Source: Aquibacillus rhizosphaerae
Lineage (GTDB): Bacteria > Bacillota > Bacilli > Bacillales > Amphibacillaceae
Length of the DNA: 64,000 nucleotides
Assembly: GCF_030282825.1 (NCBI RefSeq)
Contig: NZ_JASTZU010000036.1
Location: 1-64,000 of the forward strand
Reading direction: 5' to 3'
Shown: piece by piece, positions 1-10,577 of the stretch
Numbering within the stretch: the stretch's first letter is position 1
Layout of the letters: each line of letters opens with the position of its first letter
The notes under the pieces: model-generated
The model's database searches: none
Told to the model about the DNA's origin: nothing
What the model saw: only the letters and a program-made list of their open reading frames with translations
Position numbers and translations under genes: made by a program

Positions 1-11
1 TTTCCCCATGA

Positions 12-66
12 AAAACACCTCCGATTTTAGTACTTGTCTTAAGTGTACCATTTCCGAAGGTGTTTT
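12..66. repeat. Hairpin over an RBS and start codon at the window edge
   Basis: An 11-of-12 inverted repeat pairs bases 12-23 with 54-65. On the minus strand a strong GGAGGTG ribosome binding site (complement of 17-23) precedes an ATG at position 9 that runs off the window. It could be the start of a gene or transposase cut by the window edge, with the inverted repeat as an insertion-sequence end. Only three codons are visible, so the product cannot be named. Confidence 0.35.
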
Positions 67-84
67 ATATTGTCTCACTAATTT

Positions 85-640
85 ATGTTAGTCCACATCT
101 CGTTATTGATTAGTACCACTCTTTTATTAATAAAATTCAAAAGAAATGTACAAAAAAAGGATATATTCACCTGTCCAAATGGAAGAAAATTGACGTTTAA
201 CTACACCTCCAACCGAACAGATAAATACGGATTTGCACGAACGTTTAAAGTTTACGAATGTGAAGACTGTTCCGGTTTCCCGTTACGCTCCCAAAGTACC
301 AAAGCGAAGGAAGGGAATAATCGAAAAATTTATTATAACGAAAAATGGGAAGAACAAAAAGAATACAGTAGAAAGCAGCTTTTTCGAATAAAGAAACTGC
401 TAAGATCTACGGTCAGCGTAAAATCGATGTGGAACCAGTCTTTGAATTTTTGAAGGCTAATTTGTGTTTCACTCGAATGTCTGTGAGATGGAAAGAGAAA
501 GTAAATAATGAATTAGGATTCATGGTGGTGAACAGAACAACAGAATATGAAAATAATCCAGCGAAAAAAGGTTCCGACCATCAAAGAACAGATGATCGGA
601 ACCTTCTTTGTTATTTTTGGCTAGTTATGTCCCAGACTCG
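85..640 (+). pseudogene. Decayed C-terminal remnant of an IS1182-family transposase
   Basis: Two overlapping plus-strand frames carry the C-terminal part of an IS1182-type transposase. The first (about 160-380) has the CPNGRKLTFNYTSNRTDKYG-like segment and the YECEDCSG zinc-type motif. The second (about 380-600) has ETAKIYGQRKIDVEPVFEF, FLKANLCFTRMSVR and ELGFMVVN, which end such transposases. The change of frame lies in the T-run near 380-384 and fits a one-base deletion. Later cysteines of the usual CxxCxxCP...C pattern have become F and S (GFPLRSQST), so the protein could not be intact even without the frameshift. The N-terminal DDE catalytic region is absent. It is a dead insertion-sequence end beside proC. 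I could not place exact element ends; homology seems to start near 130. Confidence 0.75.
564..612. terminator. Bidirectional terminator between the IS remnant and proC
   Basis: A 13-bp stem (570-582 with 591-603, one mismatch) around an 8-base loop. It is followed by a T-rich tract on the plus strand, and on the minus strand by six T residues (complement of 564-569). It therefore ends proC transcription as well as any transcript from the transposase remnant. Confidence 0.8.
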
Positions 641-645
641 TTTTT

Positions 646-1470
646 TTATTTTTCTTGAAGTTTTTTGCCTAATTGATTTGACCTTTCAGTAGCAGCTTTT
701 ATACTTTCAACTATTACTCGCTGAAAATTACTTTGCTCAAGTATTTCTAGTCCCGCTTGTGTTGTACCACCTGGACTAGTTATTTTTTTTCTTAATTCTG
801 CTGGGTGATTATCAGTAACTTTTAACATTTCCGCTACACCAACAAATGTCTGTGTGATTAATGCTTTCGCAGTCTCCTCACTTATTCCTGCTTCTTCAGC
901 TGCAATTTCCATCGCCTCTACCATATAATAATAAAAGGCTGGTCCACTTCCTGCTAACGCTGTAATAGCATGCATATCGTCTTCATTTACAATCGTTGTC
1001 ATACCAATTGCTTTGAGTAATGATTTCGCTTTACCTAACTGTTCTTTACTAGTAAATACACCAGGAGTAATAGCAGTAGCTGACTGACCAATCATGGCAG
1101 AAGTATTCGGCATTGCCCGAATGACAGCAATGTCTTTCCCTGTTTGTTTTGCAATGAAATCCGTGGAAATTCCGGCCAATACTGAAATAATTAACTGTTC
1201 TTCTTTTAAATATGGTTTGATATCATTAATGCCATTAACAATATCTGCTGGTTTCATCGTTAGTACGATAATTTCAGCGCCTTTCATTACTTGTTCTTTA
1301 TCTTGTGAGATAGTTATCTTGTATTTATCCTGCAAATACTTTAAACGATTTTGATTAGACTTGTTCGTTACAACAATTTGTTCAGGTTTACAATAGTCTT
1401 TCTGAATCATCCCTGAAATTATTGCCTCTGCCATAGAACCTGCACCAATAAATGCTATTTTTTGAAACAT
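646..1470 (-). CDS. proC: Pyrroline-5-carboxylate reductase
   Basis: Catalyses the last step of proline synthesis, NAD(P)H-dependent reduction of 1-pyrroline-5-carboxylate to L-proline, in the cytosol. The 274-residue protein opens with the Rossmann motif GAGSMAEAI (residues about 9-17) and carries IRAMPNTSAMIGQS (about 116-129), ALAGSGPAFYYYMVEAM (about 167-183) and the family signature SPGGTTQAGLEIL (about 232-244). Length is normal for the family. The ATG at 1470 follows an AGGAGA ribosome site. It is monocistronic, with a terminator at 564-612. ProC paralogues are common in Bacillaceae, so this may be one of several; proline is also a compatible solute in halotolerant bacilli. I see no regulatory site. 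Confidence 0.93.
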   Translation of the reverse strand: MFQKIAFIGAGSMAEAIISGMIQKDYCKPEQIVVTNKSNQNRLKYLQDKYKITISQDKEQVMKGAEIIVLTMKPADIVNGINDIKPYLKEEQLIISVLAGISTDFIAKQTGKDIAVIRAMPNTSAMIGQSATAITPGVFTSKEQLGKAKSLLKAIGMTTIVNEDDMHAITALAGSGPAFYYYMVEAMEIAAEEAGISEETAKALITQTFVGVAEMLKVTDNHPAELRKKITSPGGTTQAGLEILEQSNFQRVIVESIKAATERSNQLGKKLQEK

Positions 1471-1681
1471 AAAATTCTCCTATTCGACTGTTTATTTTAT
1501 CATGTTAAAGTAAATCAAAAATTTTATATTTTTTCTAATGATTTGAATATATTTTTTAATAGTAATCACTTAAAAAATCCTGTGCGCATAAAAACCTATA
1601 GCTAATTTTCGACAGTTACTTCAATAATCCTTCTTTATTATCCATAAATAGCATATTTCATTTCAAAATATTAACTTAAGC

Positions 1682-1711
1682 AAAAAAACCGCCACACATA
1701 GTGTAACGGTT
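1682..1711 (-). terminator. Terminator downstream of tRNA-Ser
   Basis: On the minus strand an AACCG...CGGTT stem with an inner ACAC/GTGT helix is followed by seven T residues (complement of 1682-1688). It lies about 40 bases past the tRNA 3' end. Confidence 0.75.
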
Positions 1712-1752
1712 CTTTATATTTAATCTCCAATTTTATACTGCGCTTAAGTATA

Positions 1753-1845
1753 TGGCGGAGGAGGAGGGATTCGAACCCCCGCGGGCCGTGAAGCCCCTGT
1801 CGGTTTTCAAGACCGATCCCTTCAGCCGGACTTGGGTACTCCTCC
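1753..1845 (-). tRNA. tRNA-Ser, anticodon UGA
   Basis: A 93-base class II tRNA read on the minus strand. The acceptor stem GGAGGAG pairs with the CTCCTCC preceding an encoded CCA end. The T arm holds GGTTCGAATCC, the anticodon loop is CTTGAAA giving UGA (reads UCA-type serine codons), and there is a long variable arm typical of serine tRNAs. It follows serS on the same strand, so charging enzyme and substrate tRNA are adjacent. A terminator follows at 1682-1711. A minus-strand reading frame crossing it is spurious. Confidence 0.97.
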
Positions 1846-1941
1846 GTGACTGACGACAAAATTAATAATAACATTTACTTTTTATATTGTCAATATGGAA
1901 TTAAAATTATCTTGCCTCTCAAAAAAAGAGGCAAGAATCAA

Positions 1942-3216
1942 TTATTTAATCACTTGTTTATTACCCATATACGCACGTAAAACCTCTGGTATTATTACAG
2001 AACCATCTTCTTGTTGATAATTTTCAATTATGGCAGCTACTGTTCTACCAATTGCTAAGCCAGATCCATTTAATGTATGAACAAATTCAGGCTTTCCTTT
2101 ATCTTCTCTTCTAAAACGAATACCGGCACGGCGGGCTTGGAAGTCTTCAAAGTTTGAACATGAAGAAATTTCCCGATACGTATCGTTACTTGGCATCCAT
2201 ACTTCAATGTCATACTTTTTAGCAGCTGTAAATCCAAGATCTCCGGTACACATACTCATAACTCTGTAAGGTAATTCAAGTAATTGAAGCACTTTTTCTG
2301 CATGCCCTGTAAGTTCTTCTAGTACTTGATAAGATTCTTCTGGTTTTACAAATTGAACTAATTCTACTTTATTAAATTGGTGTTGTCTAATAAGCCCTCG
2401 TGTATCTCTGCCAGCGGAACCCGCTTCAGAACGGAAAGAAGCACTAAAAGCAACAAATTTCTTCGGAAGGTCTGCTCCACTAAGGATGTCATCTCTATAA
2501 TAATTTGTTACTGGAACTTCTGCTGTTGGAACTAAAAAGTAGTCCCAATCTTGAATTTTAAAGGCATCTTCTTCAAATTTAGGCAATTGACCTGTTCCAG
2601 TCATACTTGTTCGATTAACCATATATGGTGTTAACATTTCCACATAACCATGTTGATCTGCATGTAAATCCATCATAAAGCTCATCAATGCTCTTTCAAG
2701 TCTAGCACCTAGACCTTTATAGAATACAAATCGGCTACCTGTTACCTTTGATGCTCGTTCGAAATCAAGGATATCTAACTTAGTAGCAATGTCCCAATGT
2801 GCTTGTGATTCATAAGTAAATGATGGTAATTCTCCCCACTTTTTCACTTCTAAATTATCATCCTCTGAGTCACCGATAGGTGTGCTTTCATGAGGTATAT
2901 TGGGAATTGATAAAAGTAGTGTCTCCAGTTGTTGTTCCACTTCTTTTAACTCTGTATCGATTGTTTTAACACGATCACCAACATCACGCATTTCAATAAT
3001 TAGGTCATCTGCGTCTTTCTTTTCTTTTTTCAGTATAGAGATTTGCTTTGAAACCTCGTTTCTTTTTGCTTTTAATTCCTCTGTTTCTGCAATTAAATCT
3101 CTTCTTCTAACATCTAAATCTCCAAATTTATCTAAATCTGATAAATCTTCGCCCCGATTTTGCAACTTTGCTTTGACTTCATCAAAATTAGACCTAATTA
3201 ATTTCATATCCAACAT
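1942..3216 (-). CDS. serS: Seryl-tRNA synthetase
   Basis: Charges tRNA-Ser (and tRNA-Sec where present) with serine. At 424 residues it is full length. The N-terminal coiled-coil tRNA-binding arm covers about residues 28-105, and the class II catalytic core follows with motif 2 ([21 protein letters not shown], about 262-282) and motif 3 ([18 protein letters not shown], about 383-400). The ATG at 3216 is preceded by AAAGGAGGAAA. A 5' leader with a T-box, antiterminator and terminator lies at 3258-3480, so expression should rise when tRNA-Ser is uncharged. tRNA-Ser(UGA) lies about 100 bases downstream on the same strand. Confidence 0.98.
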   Translation of the reverse strand: MLDMKLIRSNFDEVKAKLQNRGEDLSDLDKFGDLDVRRRDLIAETEELKAKRNEVSKQISILKKEKKDADDLIIEMRDVGDRVKTIDTELKEVEQQLETLLLSIPNIPHESTPIGDSEDDNLEVKKWGELPSFTYESQAHWDIATKLDILDFERASKVTGSRFVFYKGLGARLERALMSFMMDLHADQHGYVEMLTPYMVNRTSMTGTGQLPKFEEDAFKIQDWDYFLVPTAEVPVTNYYRDDILSGADLPKKFVAFSASFRSEAGSAGRDTRGLIRQHQFNKVELVQFVKPEESYQVLEELTGHAEKVLQLLELPYRVMSMCTGDLGFTAAKKYDIEVWMPSNDTYREISSCSNFEDFQARRAGIRFRREDKGKPEFVHTLNGSGLAIGRTVAAIIENYQQEDGSVIIPEVLRAYMGNKQVIK

Positions 3217-3257
3217 AACCTATTTCCTCCTTTTACAATTAGTCGACAACACAAAAA

Positions 3258-3480
3258 ACTCCCATCCCTAACTAAAAGTAGGGACGAGAGTTTTTCCCGC
3301 GATACCACCCTGATTGAAGATAAATCTTCCGGCTCATTTACAGATAACGGCTTTGTAATAAAACCGAGTATGTTTACTGGATTCAACATACTTGCTCCAG
3401 GATGGATTCACAACATTCTCACACCGATTCTCACCGTCCATCGGCTCTCTTTAAGAGAGAATTATTGTTACTATTTCCTA
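3258..3480 (-). promoter_or_regulatory. T-box riboswitch leader of serS
   Basis: On the minus strand the leader has stem I (about 3480-3350), the T-box core AGGGTGGTATCGCGG (complement of about 3298-3312), and then a strong terminator stem (about 3293-3258) ending in a T run just before the serS RBS. A serine codon TCC at complement 3404-3406, in GAATCCATC on the descending side of stem I, is a plausible specifier. That assignment is by eye and less sure than the T-box itself. Confidence 0.92.
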
Positions 3481-3524
3481 TCTACACATTTCATTATATT
3501 TTATATAGAATATCTAAAAACCAC

Positions 3525-4115
3525 TTAAGATGCAAGTTCATTTTTAGATTCTTCTACCATTTTAACAAAAAACTTAGTTAAACGATGATCATTTGTTAGT
3601 TCTGGATGAAAGGAACTACATAAGTAATGCCCTTGTTTTGCAGCAACAATAGCGTCATTAACTTTCGCTAATACTTCTACAGTTTCCCCTACTTCTACTA
3701 CATAGGGCGCACGGATAAAAACAGCTTCAAAGTTTTCAGCTATTCCTTTTACGTCTAAAGATGCCTCAAAGGACTCCTTTTGGCGTCCAAATGCATTTCT
3801 TGCTACTTTCATATCCATTAACCCCAAATGAGCATGATCTTGTCCAACTATACCATCTGCTAACAATATTAATCCTGCGCATGTTCCAAAAATAGGTTTA
3901 CCTTTTTTACCAAAATTTATAAGTGCATCAAAGAAATCATATTTATCAATCAACCGACGCATGGTAGTACTTTCACCACCAGGAAGAATTAATCCATCAA
4001 TATCATCAAGCTGTTCTTTTTTCTTTATAACAAGACCTTTAGCACCGGATGCCTCAATTGATCTGATATGTTCTCTTACAGCACCTTGAAGTCCTAATAC
4101 CCCTATTTTAGTCAT
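3525..4115 (-). CDS. pdxT: Pyridoxal 5'-phosphate synthase glutaminase subunit
   Basis: Class I glutamine amidotransferase subunit of the DXP-independent vitamin B6 pathway. It hydrolyses glutamine and channels ammonia to PdxS. In 196 residues it shows [12 protein letters not shown] at the N terminus, LPGGESTT (about 44-51), the nucleophile elbow [10 protein letters not shown] with the catalytic cysteine near 78, and the C-terminal [10 protein letters not shown] holding the His/Glu of the triad. The ATG at 4115 has an AGGAGAGATAAGC ribosome site. It follows pdxS with 22 bases between, as one operon. Confidence 0.97.
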   Translation of the reverse strand: MTKIGVLGLQGAVREHIRSIEASGAKGLVIKKKEQLDDIDGLILPGGESTTMRRLIDKYDFFDALINFGKKGKPIFGTCAGLILLADGIVGQDHAHLGLMDMKVARNAFGRQKESFEASLDVKGIAENFEAVFIRAPYVVEVGETVEVLAKVNDAIVAAKQGHYLCSSFHPELTNDHRLTKFFVKMVEESKNELAS

Positions 4116-4137
4116 AATTGCTTATCTCTCCTTTATC

Positions 4138-5022
4138 TTACCATCCGCGATCTTGCATGCGTTGTTCAGGAGCAATTGTACTGATTTCAATTCCTTTCAT
4201 TGCAGTACCGATACCCTTAGAAACTCTGGCAATTAATTCATAATCTTGATAATGAGTAGTAGCCTCTACAACAGCTTTAGCAAAACTAGCAGGATTATCT
4301 GATTTAAATATTCCAGATCCTACGAATACACCATCTGCTCCAAGTTGCATCATTAAGGCTGCATCAGCTGGAGTTGCTACACCACCTGCTGCAAAATTAA
4401 CCACTGGTAAACGACCGTGTTTCTTAATATCTAGTAGTACTTCAAATGGTGCTCCGAGATTTTTTGCATAAGTCATAATTTCATCTTCAGACATGCCAAT
4501 TAGTGTACGAACCTGAGCTTGAACTTCACGCATGTGTCGAACAGCTTCAACAATATTACCTGTACCTGGTTCACCTTTAGTACGTAACATGGAAGCACCT
4601 TCTCCAATACGACGGGCTGCTTCGCCTAAATCACGACACCCACATACAAAGGGAACCGTATAGTCACGCTTATTTAAGTGATATACTTCATCAGCAGGAG
4701 TTAATACTTCACTTTCGTCAAGATAATCAACACCCATTGCTTCCAATACACGAGCTTCAACGATATGACCTATACGTGCTTTAGCCATTACTGGAATAGA
4801 AACAGCATTCATTACTTCCTCAATAATTGTAGGATCTGCCATTCTTGCTACGCCACCAGCTGCACGAATATCAGATGGTACTCTTTCTAAAGCCATAACT
4901 GCAACAGCACCAGCATCCTCAGCGATTTTAGCTTGCTCGGCATTGACAACGTCCATAATTACGCCGCCTTTTTGCATTTCAGCCATTCCACGTTTTACCC
5001 GATCTGTACCTAAATTAGACAT
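4138..5022 (-). CDS. pdxS: Pyridoxal 5'-phosphate synthase lyase subunit
   Basis: Condenses ribose 5-phosphate, glyceraldehyde 3-phosphate and PdxT-derived ammonia to pyridoxal 5'-phosphate. It is a (beta/alpha)8 barrel, 294 residues, normal for the family. Visible active-site elements are [10 protein letters not shown] (catalytic Asp about 24), [16 protein letters not shown] (Schiff-base Lys about 81), and [10 protein letters not shown] (second Lys about 149). It is the first gene of pdxST, with GGGAGGA before the ATG at 5022. Position after dacA is the Bacillus arrangement. Confidence 0.98.
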   Translation of the reverse strand: MSNLGTDRVKRGMAEMQKGGVIMDVVNAEQAKIAEDAGAVAVMALERVPSDIRAAGGVARMADPTIIEEVMNAVSIPVMAKARIGHIVEARVLEAMGVDYLDESEVLTPADEVYHLNKRDYTVPFVCGCRDLGEAARRIGEGASMLRTKGEPGTGNIVEAVRHMREVQAQVRTLIGMSEDEIMTYAKNLGAPFEVLLDIKKHGRLPVVNFAAGGVATPADAALMMQLGADGVFVGSGIFKSDNPASFAKAVVEATTHYQDYELIARVSKGIGTAMKGIEISTIAPEQRMQDRGW

Positions 5023-5124
5023 ATTAAAAATCCTCCCATTTTGTACAATTAATACTATTTTTAAAATTAAAGAATAATTTTATGATTATGCAGTATTATT
5101 CAACATTGTATAACAATTATTAAC

Positions 5125-5193
5125 AAAAGCGCAAGTGACTAGGTATTCACCTTAATCTTAAGACTTCAGAGGGACTAGGCGCTGGAGCTAGAC
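5125..5193. repeat. Degenerate intergenic repeat of a type common in Bacillaceae
   Basis: The stretch carries AAAGCGCAAGTGACTAGG and, further on, GACTAGGCGCTGGAGCTAGAC. I recall closely similar strings repeated between genes in related bacilli; that is memory, not a search. It is more GC-rich than its surroundings and has no reading frame. Confidence 0.45.
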
Positions 5194-5248
5194 TTCTACG
5201 AATTTTTATACTTTCTTAAATAACTATAATCTTTTGTGCTAAGCCAAA

Positions 5249-5279
5249 CCTCCTTGTCTGAATGAATCTGACAAAGAGG
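5249..5279 (-). terminator. Hairpin downstream of dacA
   Basis: A 10-bp stem (5249-5258 with 5270-5279, one wobble) and an 11-base loop, followed on the minus strand by a weak TTTGGCTT tail. It probably terminates dacA before pdxS. Confidence 0.6.
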
Positions 5280-5309
5280 CCTGTCTTTAAAAATATAGTT
5301 TAAAACAAT

Positions 5310-6647
5310 TTAACTAAACCATCCTTTAACAGTATCTGCTATTGATGAAAAGATATTACTAAAGAAGTCTCCAATACCACCTAGTGTTAACATAAACCAG
5401 TTTTGCTTTTCAATTGCACTAGTCGTAATAATATCTACTGATTGGGCTTGTCCTTCACTTAAGATGGATCCATGATTCACCTCACCATTATAAGTAAGTT
5501 CCATTGTTCCAACTTTTTCTCCTTTTTCAATTGGAGCAGTTAATTGACCATCGTCATTTAATTTACCTTCATCAAAATTATATGTTACGGAATAACTTTC
5601 TTGTTCACCATTTTTGACGGTCGAGCTTAACACATCTTTAGACGCTATTTCTACAACTTCTTCTTTACCTTTTGCAACAGGAATAACAGATTCACCTTCT
5701 ATTTGATAACCTGCTGGGTATAGCTCTTGACGTTCAAATTGTGAATACCCATACTCTAAAAGTTTTTTTGTTTGATGAAATCTTTCATCTCTGCTATCTG
5801 CATCCATTACAACACTGATAAGACGTCTACCATCTCTGATAGCTGTTCCTGTGAAACAATTTCCTGCATTCTCTGTGAATCCAGTTTTTAAACCATCAAC
5901 GCCTTCAAAATAATACTGTGCGAAGTTATCATTATCCCATGGTAACATCCAATTCCAGTTTTCGTACGTTTGATCATCTAACTCAGAGGTTAACTGACTA
6001 GAATACTCTAGTACTTCTGGATAATCTTTAATTAAATGATAGGCCAACATTGCTGTTGACTTTGCTGACATAGCCGTTTCTGCATTTGGGTCTGTTCCAT
6101 CAGGGAAATTATCACCTAAATCTTGATTATTTAATCCGGTTGAATTAACAAAATCATAAGCAGGTAATCCTAACTCTTCTGCTTTATCATTCATCATTTT
6201 AACAAATTCACTTTCAGATCCTGCTATAAGTTCTGCTAAAGCAATGGTTGTTGCATTGTCAGAGTTAATAGCCATAGCCTCATATAATTGTTTAACTGTA
6301 TAATCTTTATCTTGAATTAGTCCTATACCAGAAAAACTTGCATCTGCAGAAATGCTATATGGATAATCACTAATCTGTGTTGTCGTATCCCAGTTAATAT
6401 CTCCATTATTTATAGCTTCTAACACAAGATATTCCGTCATCATTTTCGTCATACTTGCTATTTCTTTCATTTCGTCAATATTTTTAGCATATAAAATCTC
6501 GCCAGTTTCGGCATCAACTAAAATGGCGGCCTCCGCGTCTACCTCTATCGAATCTGCACTTGCGTTAATAGGATTTATTGCAAACGTCGATAATGCAATC
6601 AGCAACACTGTAATGATTAAAAAAGATGCTTTTAATTTATGTCTCAA
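5310..6647 (-). CDS. dacA: D-alanyl-D-alanine carboxypeptidase (PBP5)
   Basis: Low-molecular-weight penicillin-binding protein that trims the terminal D-Ala from muropeptides and so limits cross-linking. The 445-residue protein has a signal peptide (about 1-31, cut near NASA-D), SxxK as SMTK (about 66-69), SDN in AINSDNATT (about 128-130), and KTG in DGLKTGFTENAGNC (about 254-256). A C-terminal amphipathic anchor ends it (NIFSSIADTVKGWFS). The start is a TTG at 6647, set by the GGAGGT site eight bases upstream; no in-frame ATG fits before the signal peptide. B. subtilis has guaB next to dacA, but here a uracil-DNA glycosylase gene separates them. Confidence 0.95.
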   Translation of the reverse strand: MRHKLKASFLIITVLLIALSTFAINPINASADSIEVDAEAAILVDAETGEILYAKNIDEMKEIASMTKMMTEYLVLEAINNGDINWDTTTQISDYPYSISADASFSGIGLIQDKDYTVKQLYEAMAINSDNATTIALAELIAGSESEFVKMMNDKAEELGLPAYDFVNSTGLNNQDLGDNFPDGTDPNAETAMSAKSTAMLAYHLIKDYPEVLEYSSQLTSELDDQTYENWNWMLPWDNDNFAQYYFEGVDGLKTGFTENAGNCFTGTAIRDGRRLISVVMDADSRDERFHQTKKLLEYGYSQFERQELYPAGYQIEGESVIPVAKGKEEVVEIASKDVLSSTVKNGEQESYSVTYNFDEGKLNDDGQLTAPIEKGEKVGTMELTYNGEVNHGSILSEGQAQSVDIITTSAIEKQNWFMLTLGGIGDFFSNIFSSIADTVKGWFS

Positions 6648-6805
6648 CTTCCTCTACCTCCACCAATATTAGTATGCATCTAAGCTATTCTATCACACCT
6701 TCAATTAAAGGGAAATGACATTTAAAAAGGCTATATATTTCCATTACATTCTCTCAAAGATATCCTCTTAATAGTTTACCAAGTAATTTAGGTTTTACGT
6801 GTAAA

Positions 6806-7519
6806 TTAACCAAGCCAATCTATAATATCCCATGTCTCTAAGAAACATTCAGATTTTAAAAAGTCATCTTTATATTTCTTGCTACACATCATAGGATGTC
6901 TACTTTCATAAAAAACACCTTGTTTTATGTGTTGCTTGTTTTGTTTAGCTTGATTACCCCATAAAAACCAAATAATATCTGGCCGTTTTATCGAAATATA
7001 GTTCAGAACCTGTTTAGAAAACTCCTGCCATATTCTAGAATGACTATTAGCTTTTCCTACCTGACAAGTAAACGATGTATTTAAGAATAGTACACCTTGT
7101 TGTTCTAAAGAATCAAACCACCTATTTGGTGGTAATATATTAAAATGATTCGTTGCTATATCTTTTTTTATGTCATTAAAGTTTTTTATTTGATCGTAAT
7201 CACTTATACCATAAAAATTTTTATGAATTAAACGAATAATATTTTTAACAGAAACCTGTCTAAATGTCTGATCCCACTTGTTTAAACCACCAACCTCAAA
7301 TGATCTGCCTGTTGCAACTCCCTTTGCTGGATAAACATCTTGTCCAAGCCAAATCACTTTTACTTTATTTAAATCTATAGATAAAAATCTTAAAATTTGT
7401 TGTGGATCAGTAGGATTATAGTCAGTACTTATTGTTCGTTCGATTTTATCTACATTGCTTATTATTTCTTCTGTTAAAAAAGAATTCCAAGAGGGATGAA
7501 TATTGTTTGGTAAAATCAT
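6806..7519 (-). CDS. Divergent family-1 uracil-DNA glycosylase
   Basis: Predicted to excise uracil from DNA as the first step of base excision repair. The 237-residue protein keeps the family-1 landmarks: GQDVYP at about 79-84 (GQDPYH in E. coli Ung, with the general-base Asp and the Tyr that excludes thymine), the uracil-binding Asn in LFLNTSFTC (about 147), WFLWGNQAKQ (about 188-197), and a histidine loop reading SRHPMMCSKKY instead of HPSPLS. The Asp, Tyr, Asn and HP histidine are all kept, so activity is plausible. It is far from the usual housekeeping Ung, and Bacillaceae normally carry ung elsewhere, so this is probably an additional copy. The ATG at 7519 has AAGGAG five bases upstream; a TTG one codon earlier is less likely. 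It sits between guaB and dacA, which are adjacent in B. subtilis. Confidence 0.8.
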   Translation of the reverse strand: MILPNNIHPSWNSFLTEEIISNVDKIERTISTDYNPTDPQQILRFLSIDLNKVKVIWLGQDVYPAKGVATGRSFEVGGLNKWDQTFRQVSVKNIIRLIHKNFYGISDYDQIKNFNDIKKDIATNHFNILPPNRWFDSLEQQGVLFLNTSFTCQVGKANSHSRIWQEFSKQVLNYISIKRPDIIWFLWGNQAKQNKQHIKQGVFYESRHPMMCSKKYKDDFLKSECFLETWDIIDWLG

Positions 7520-7545
7520 CAAAACTCCTTATTCTTACATAATGG

Positions 7546-7587
7546 AGGGACTGAATCATTAATAAAAAGATTCAGTCCCTTTTTTAA
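7546..7587. terminator. Strong hairpin between guaB and the glycosylase gene
   Basis: A 12-bp perfect stem (7546-7557 with 7569-7580). The run of T follows it only on the plus strand (7580-7586), so by the usual rule it stops transcription coming toward guaB from the opposite side. In the guaB direction the hairpin is preceded by A and followed by CCATTATG, so guaB termination there would be weak. Confidence 0.65.
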
Positions 7588-7634
7588 AAAGTCTTTAAAT
7601 ATTCAAGTCTTTCCTATCTAAAATCTTTAATCTT

Positions 7635-9501
<1,867 letters not shown>

Positions 9502-10464
9502 ATGCTTGAAAAGGACATTTCAGATTTTTTCACTTACTTAAAATCGGTAAATACTTCTCAAAAATTTTTGGAGAAATGCTACCACAAAAATGATATAGCC
9601 AACGCTAGTAAAATGAGCTACGAAAATAGTTACCGTTTTCTTTATTATTTGGAACATGGCTTGCATTTTTATGATACTGGAAATAGTTCAAGTATGGTGG
9701 TGAAACCTATACTGTACTTTTATGGCATGGTTCATTTACTAAAAGCATGTCTATTAACAAGAAAACCTGATTATCCTGAGAACACAACGATGTTGGCTCA
9801 TGGGGTCACCACTAGAAAAAGGAAAAAACAACAATATTCATTCTTACAAGACGAAGTCAAAATTCAATATAAAGGTTTATTTCCATATTTCTCACAACAT
9901 TTATTTAACATAAAACATATTCCATTTGAAAAAATAAACATGGAAAAACTCTTAATATCCATACCTGAACTAAATAATTTATTTTATTTTCATAGGAATG
10001 AAAATGCCCAAATTAAAATAGGCGATTTACACTCAAAATTATTACACTTTCCTAATAATATATTAGATACTTACCATCTAACTGAAAATAAATTCATCGA
10101 AAAACTGTCCAAATTTTTACCGAATTTTGAAAAGACACAACTCCATGACTCTTCATTCACTTTAAAGCTATCTAGTGAGTTAATACCTAGTTCACAAGGT
10201 CCGATTTATTTTCACGGTGATCATCATGCATTTTATTTACCTACTAATCGTAACAACTTTATGACTAGTCATGAAGTGATGCATCATTACTTACTTCTAT
10301 ACAATCTAAGTATGATATGTAGATATGAAACAGAATGGTGGGGAGACTTACTTCATACTCTCCCTACGGAGGATTATCCTTTTATTAAGCATTTTTTATC
10401 TATCACAGCTAAAAAAACACCCTTTCTTTTAGGGGTATTTTTATTAAATGAAAAAGAGGGTTAA
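9502..10464 (+). CDS. yaaC: YaaC-family protein of unknown function
   Basis: A 320-residue cytosolic protein that matches B. subtilis YaaC by length, orientation and position: opposite strand to guaB, on the gyrA side. Visible segments include YFYGMVHLLKACLLTRKPDYPENTTMLAHGVTTRKRKKQQY (about residues 70-110) and a C-terminal HYLLLYNLSMICRYETEWWG. I recognise no catalytic motif and the function is not known. I chose the ATG at 9502, with GAGAGGA about nine bases upstream; an in-frame GTG at 9466 lacks a site. Its stop codon lies inside the terminator stem at 10456-10489. Confidence 0.85.
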   Translation: MLEKDISDFFTYLKSVNTSQKFLEKCYHKNDIANASKMSYENSYRFLYYLEHGLHFYDTGNSSSMVVKPILYFYGMVHLLKACLLTRKPDYPENTTMLAHGVTTRKRKKQQYSFLQDEVKIQYKGLFPYFSQHLFNIKHIPFEKINMEKLLISIPELNNLFYFHRNENAQIKIGDLHSKLLHFPNNILDTYHLTENKFIEKLSKFLPNFEKTQLHDSSFTLKLSSELIPSSQGPIYFHGDHHAFYLPTNRNNFMTSHEVMHHYLLLYNLSMICRYETEWWGDLLHTLPTEDYPFIKHFLSITAKKTPFLLGVFLLNEKEG

Positions 10465-10489
10465 CTTAGATTTATCTAAGTTAACCCTC
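10456..10489. terminator. Perfect 16-bp hairpin between yaaC and the HD-GYP gene
   Basis: A 16-bp perfect stem with a two-base loop that includes the yaaC stop codon. On the minus strand it is followed by CTTTTTCATTTAAT, so it terminates the HD-GYP gene; on the plus strand the tail is only AT-rich. Confidence 0.85.
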
Positions 10490-10577
10490 AAATTAATTAC
10501 ACTAGACAAATGGTACGGGTACTTGTGGAAGTAAAGTACTCTTTAACGACACAAGAATCTACAAAACTTATCTACTG

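Noticed and set aside
1094-1354. Plus-strand frame of 86 codons inside proC
   Set aside because: Antisense shadow of a clear gene; no ribosome site and no family resemblance.
1849-1862. Fourth copy of the palindromic repeat next to tRNA-Ser
   Set aside because: Only the short string GACGACAAAATT matches; there is no second arm, so chance is enough.
1671-1874. Minus-strand frame of 67 codons
   Set aside because: It spans the tRNA-Ser gene and its terminator, so it is not a protein gene.
2900-3271. Plus-strand frame of 123 codons at the serS start
   Set aside because: Serine-rich antisense of the serS coiled-coil arm; an artefact of codon composition.
3204-3389. Minus-strand frame of 61 codons before serS
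   Set aside because: Lies in the T-box antiterminator and terminator region.
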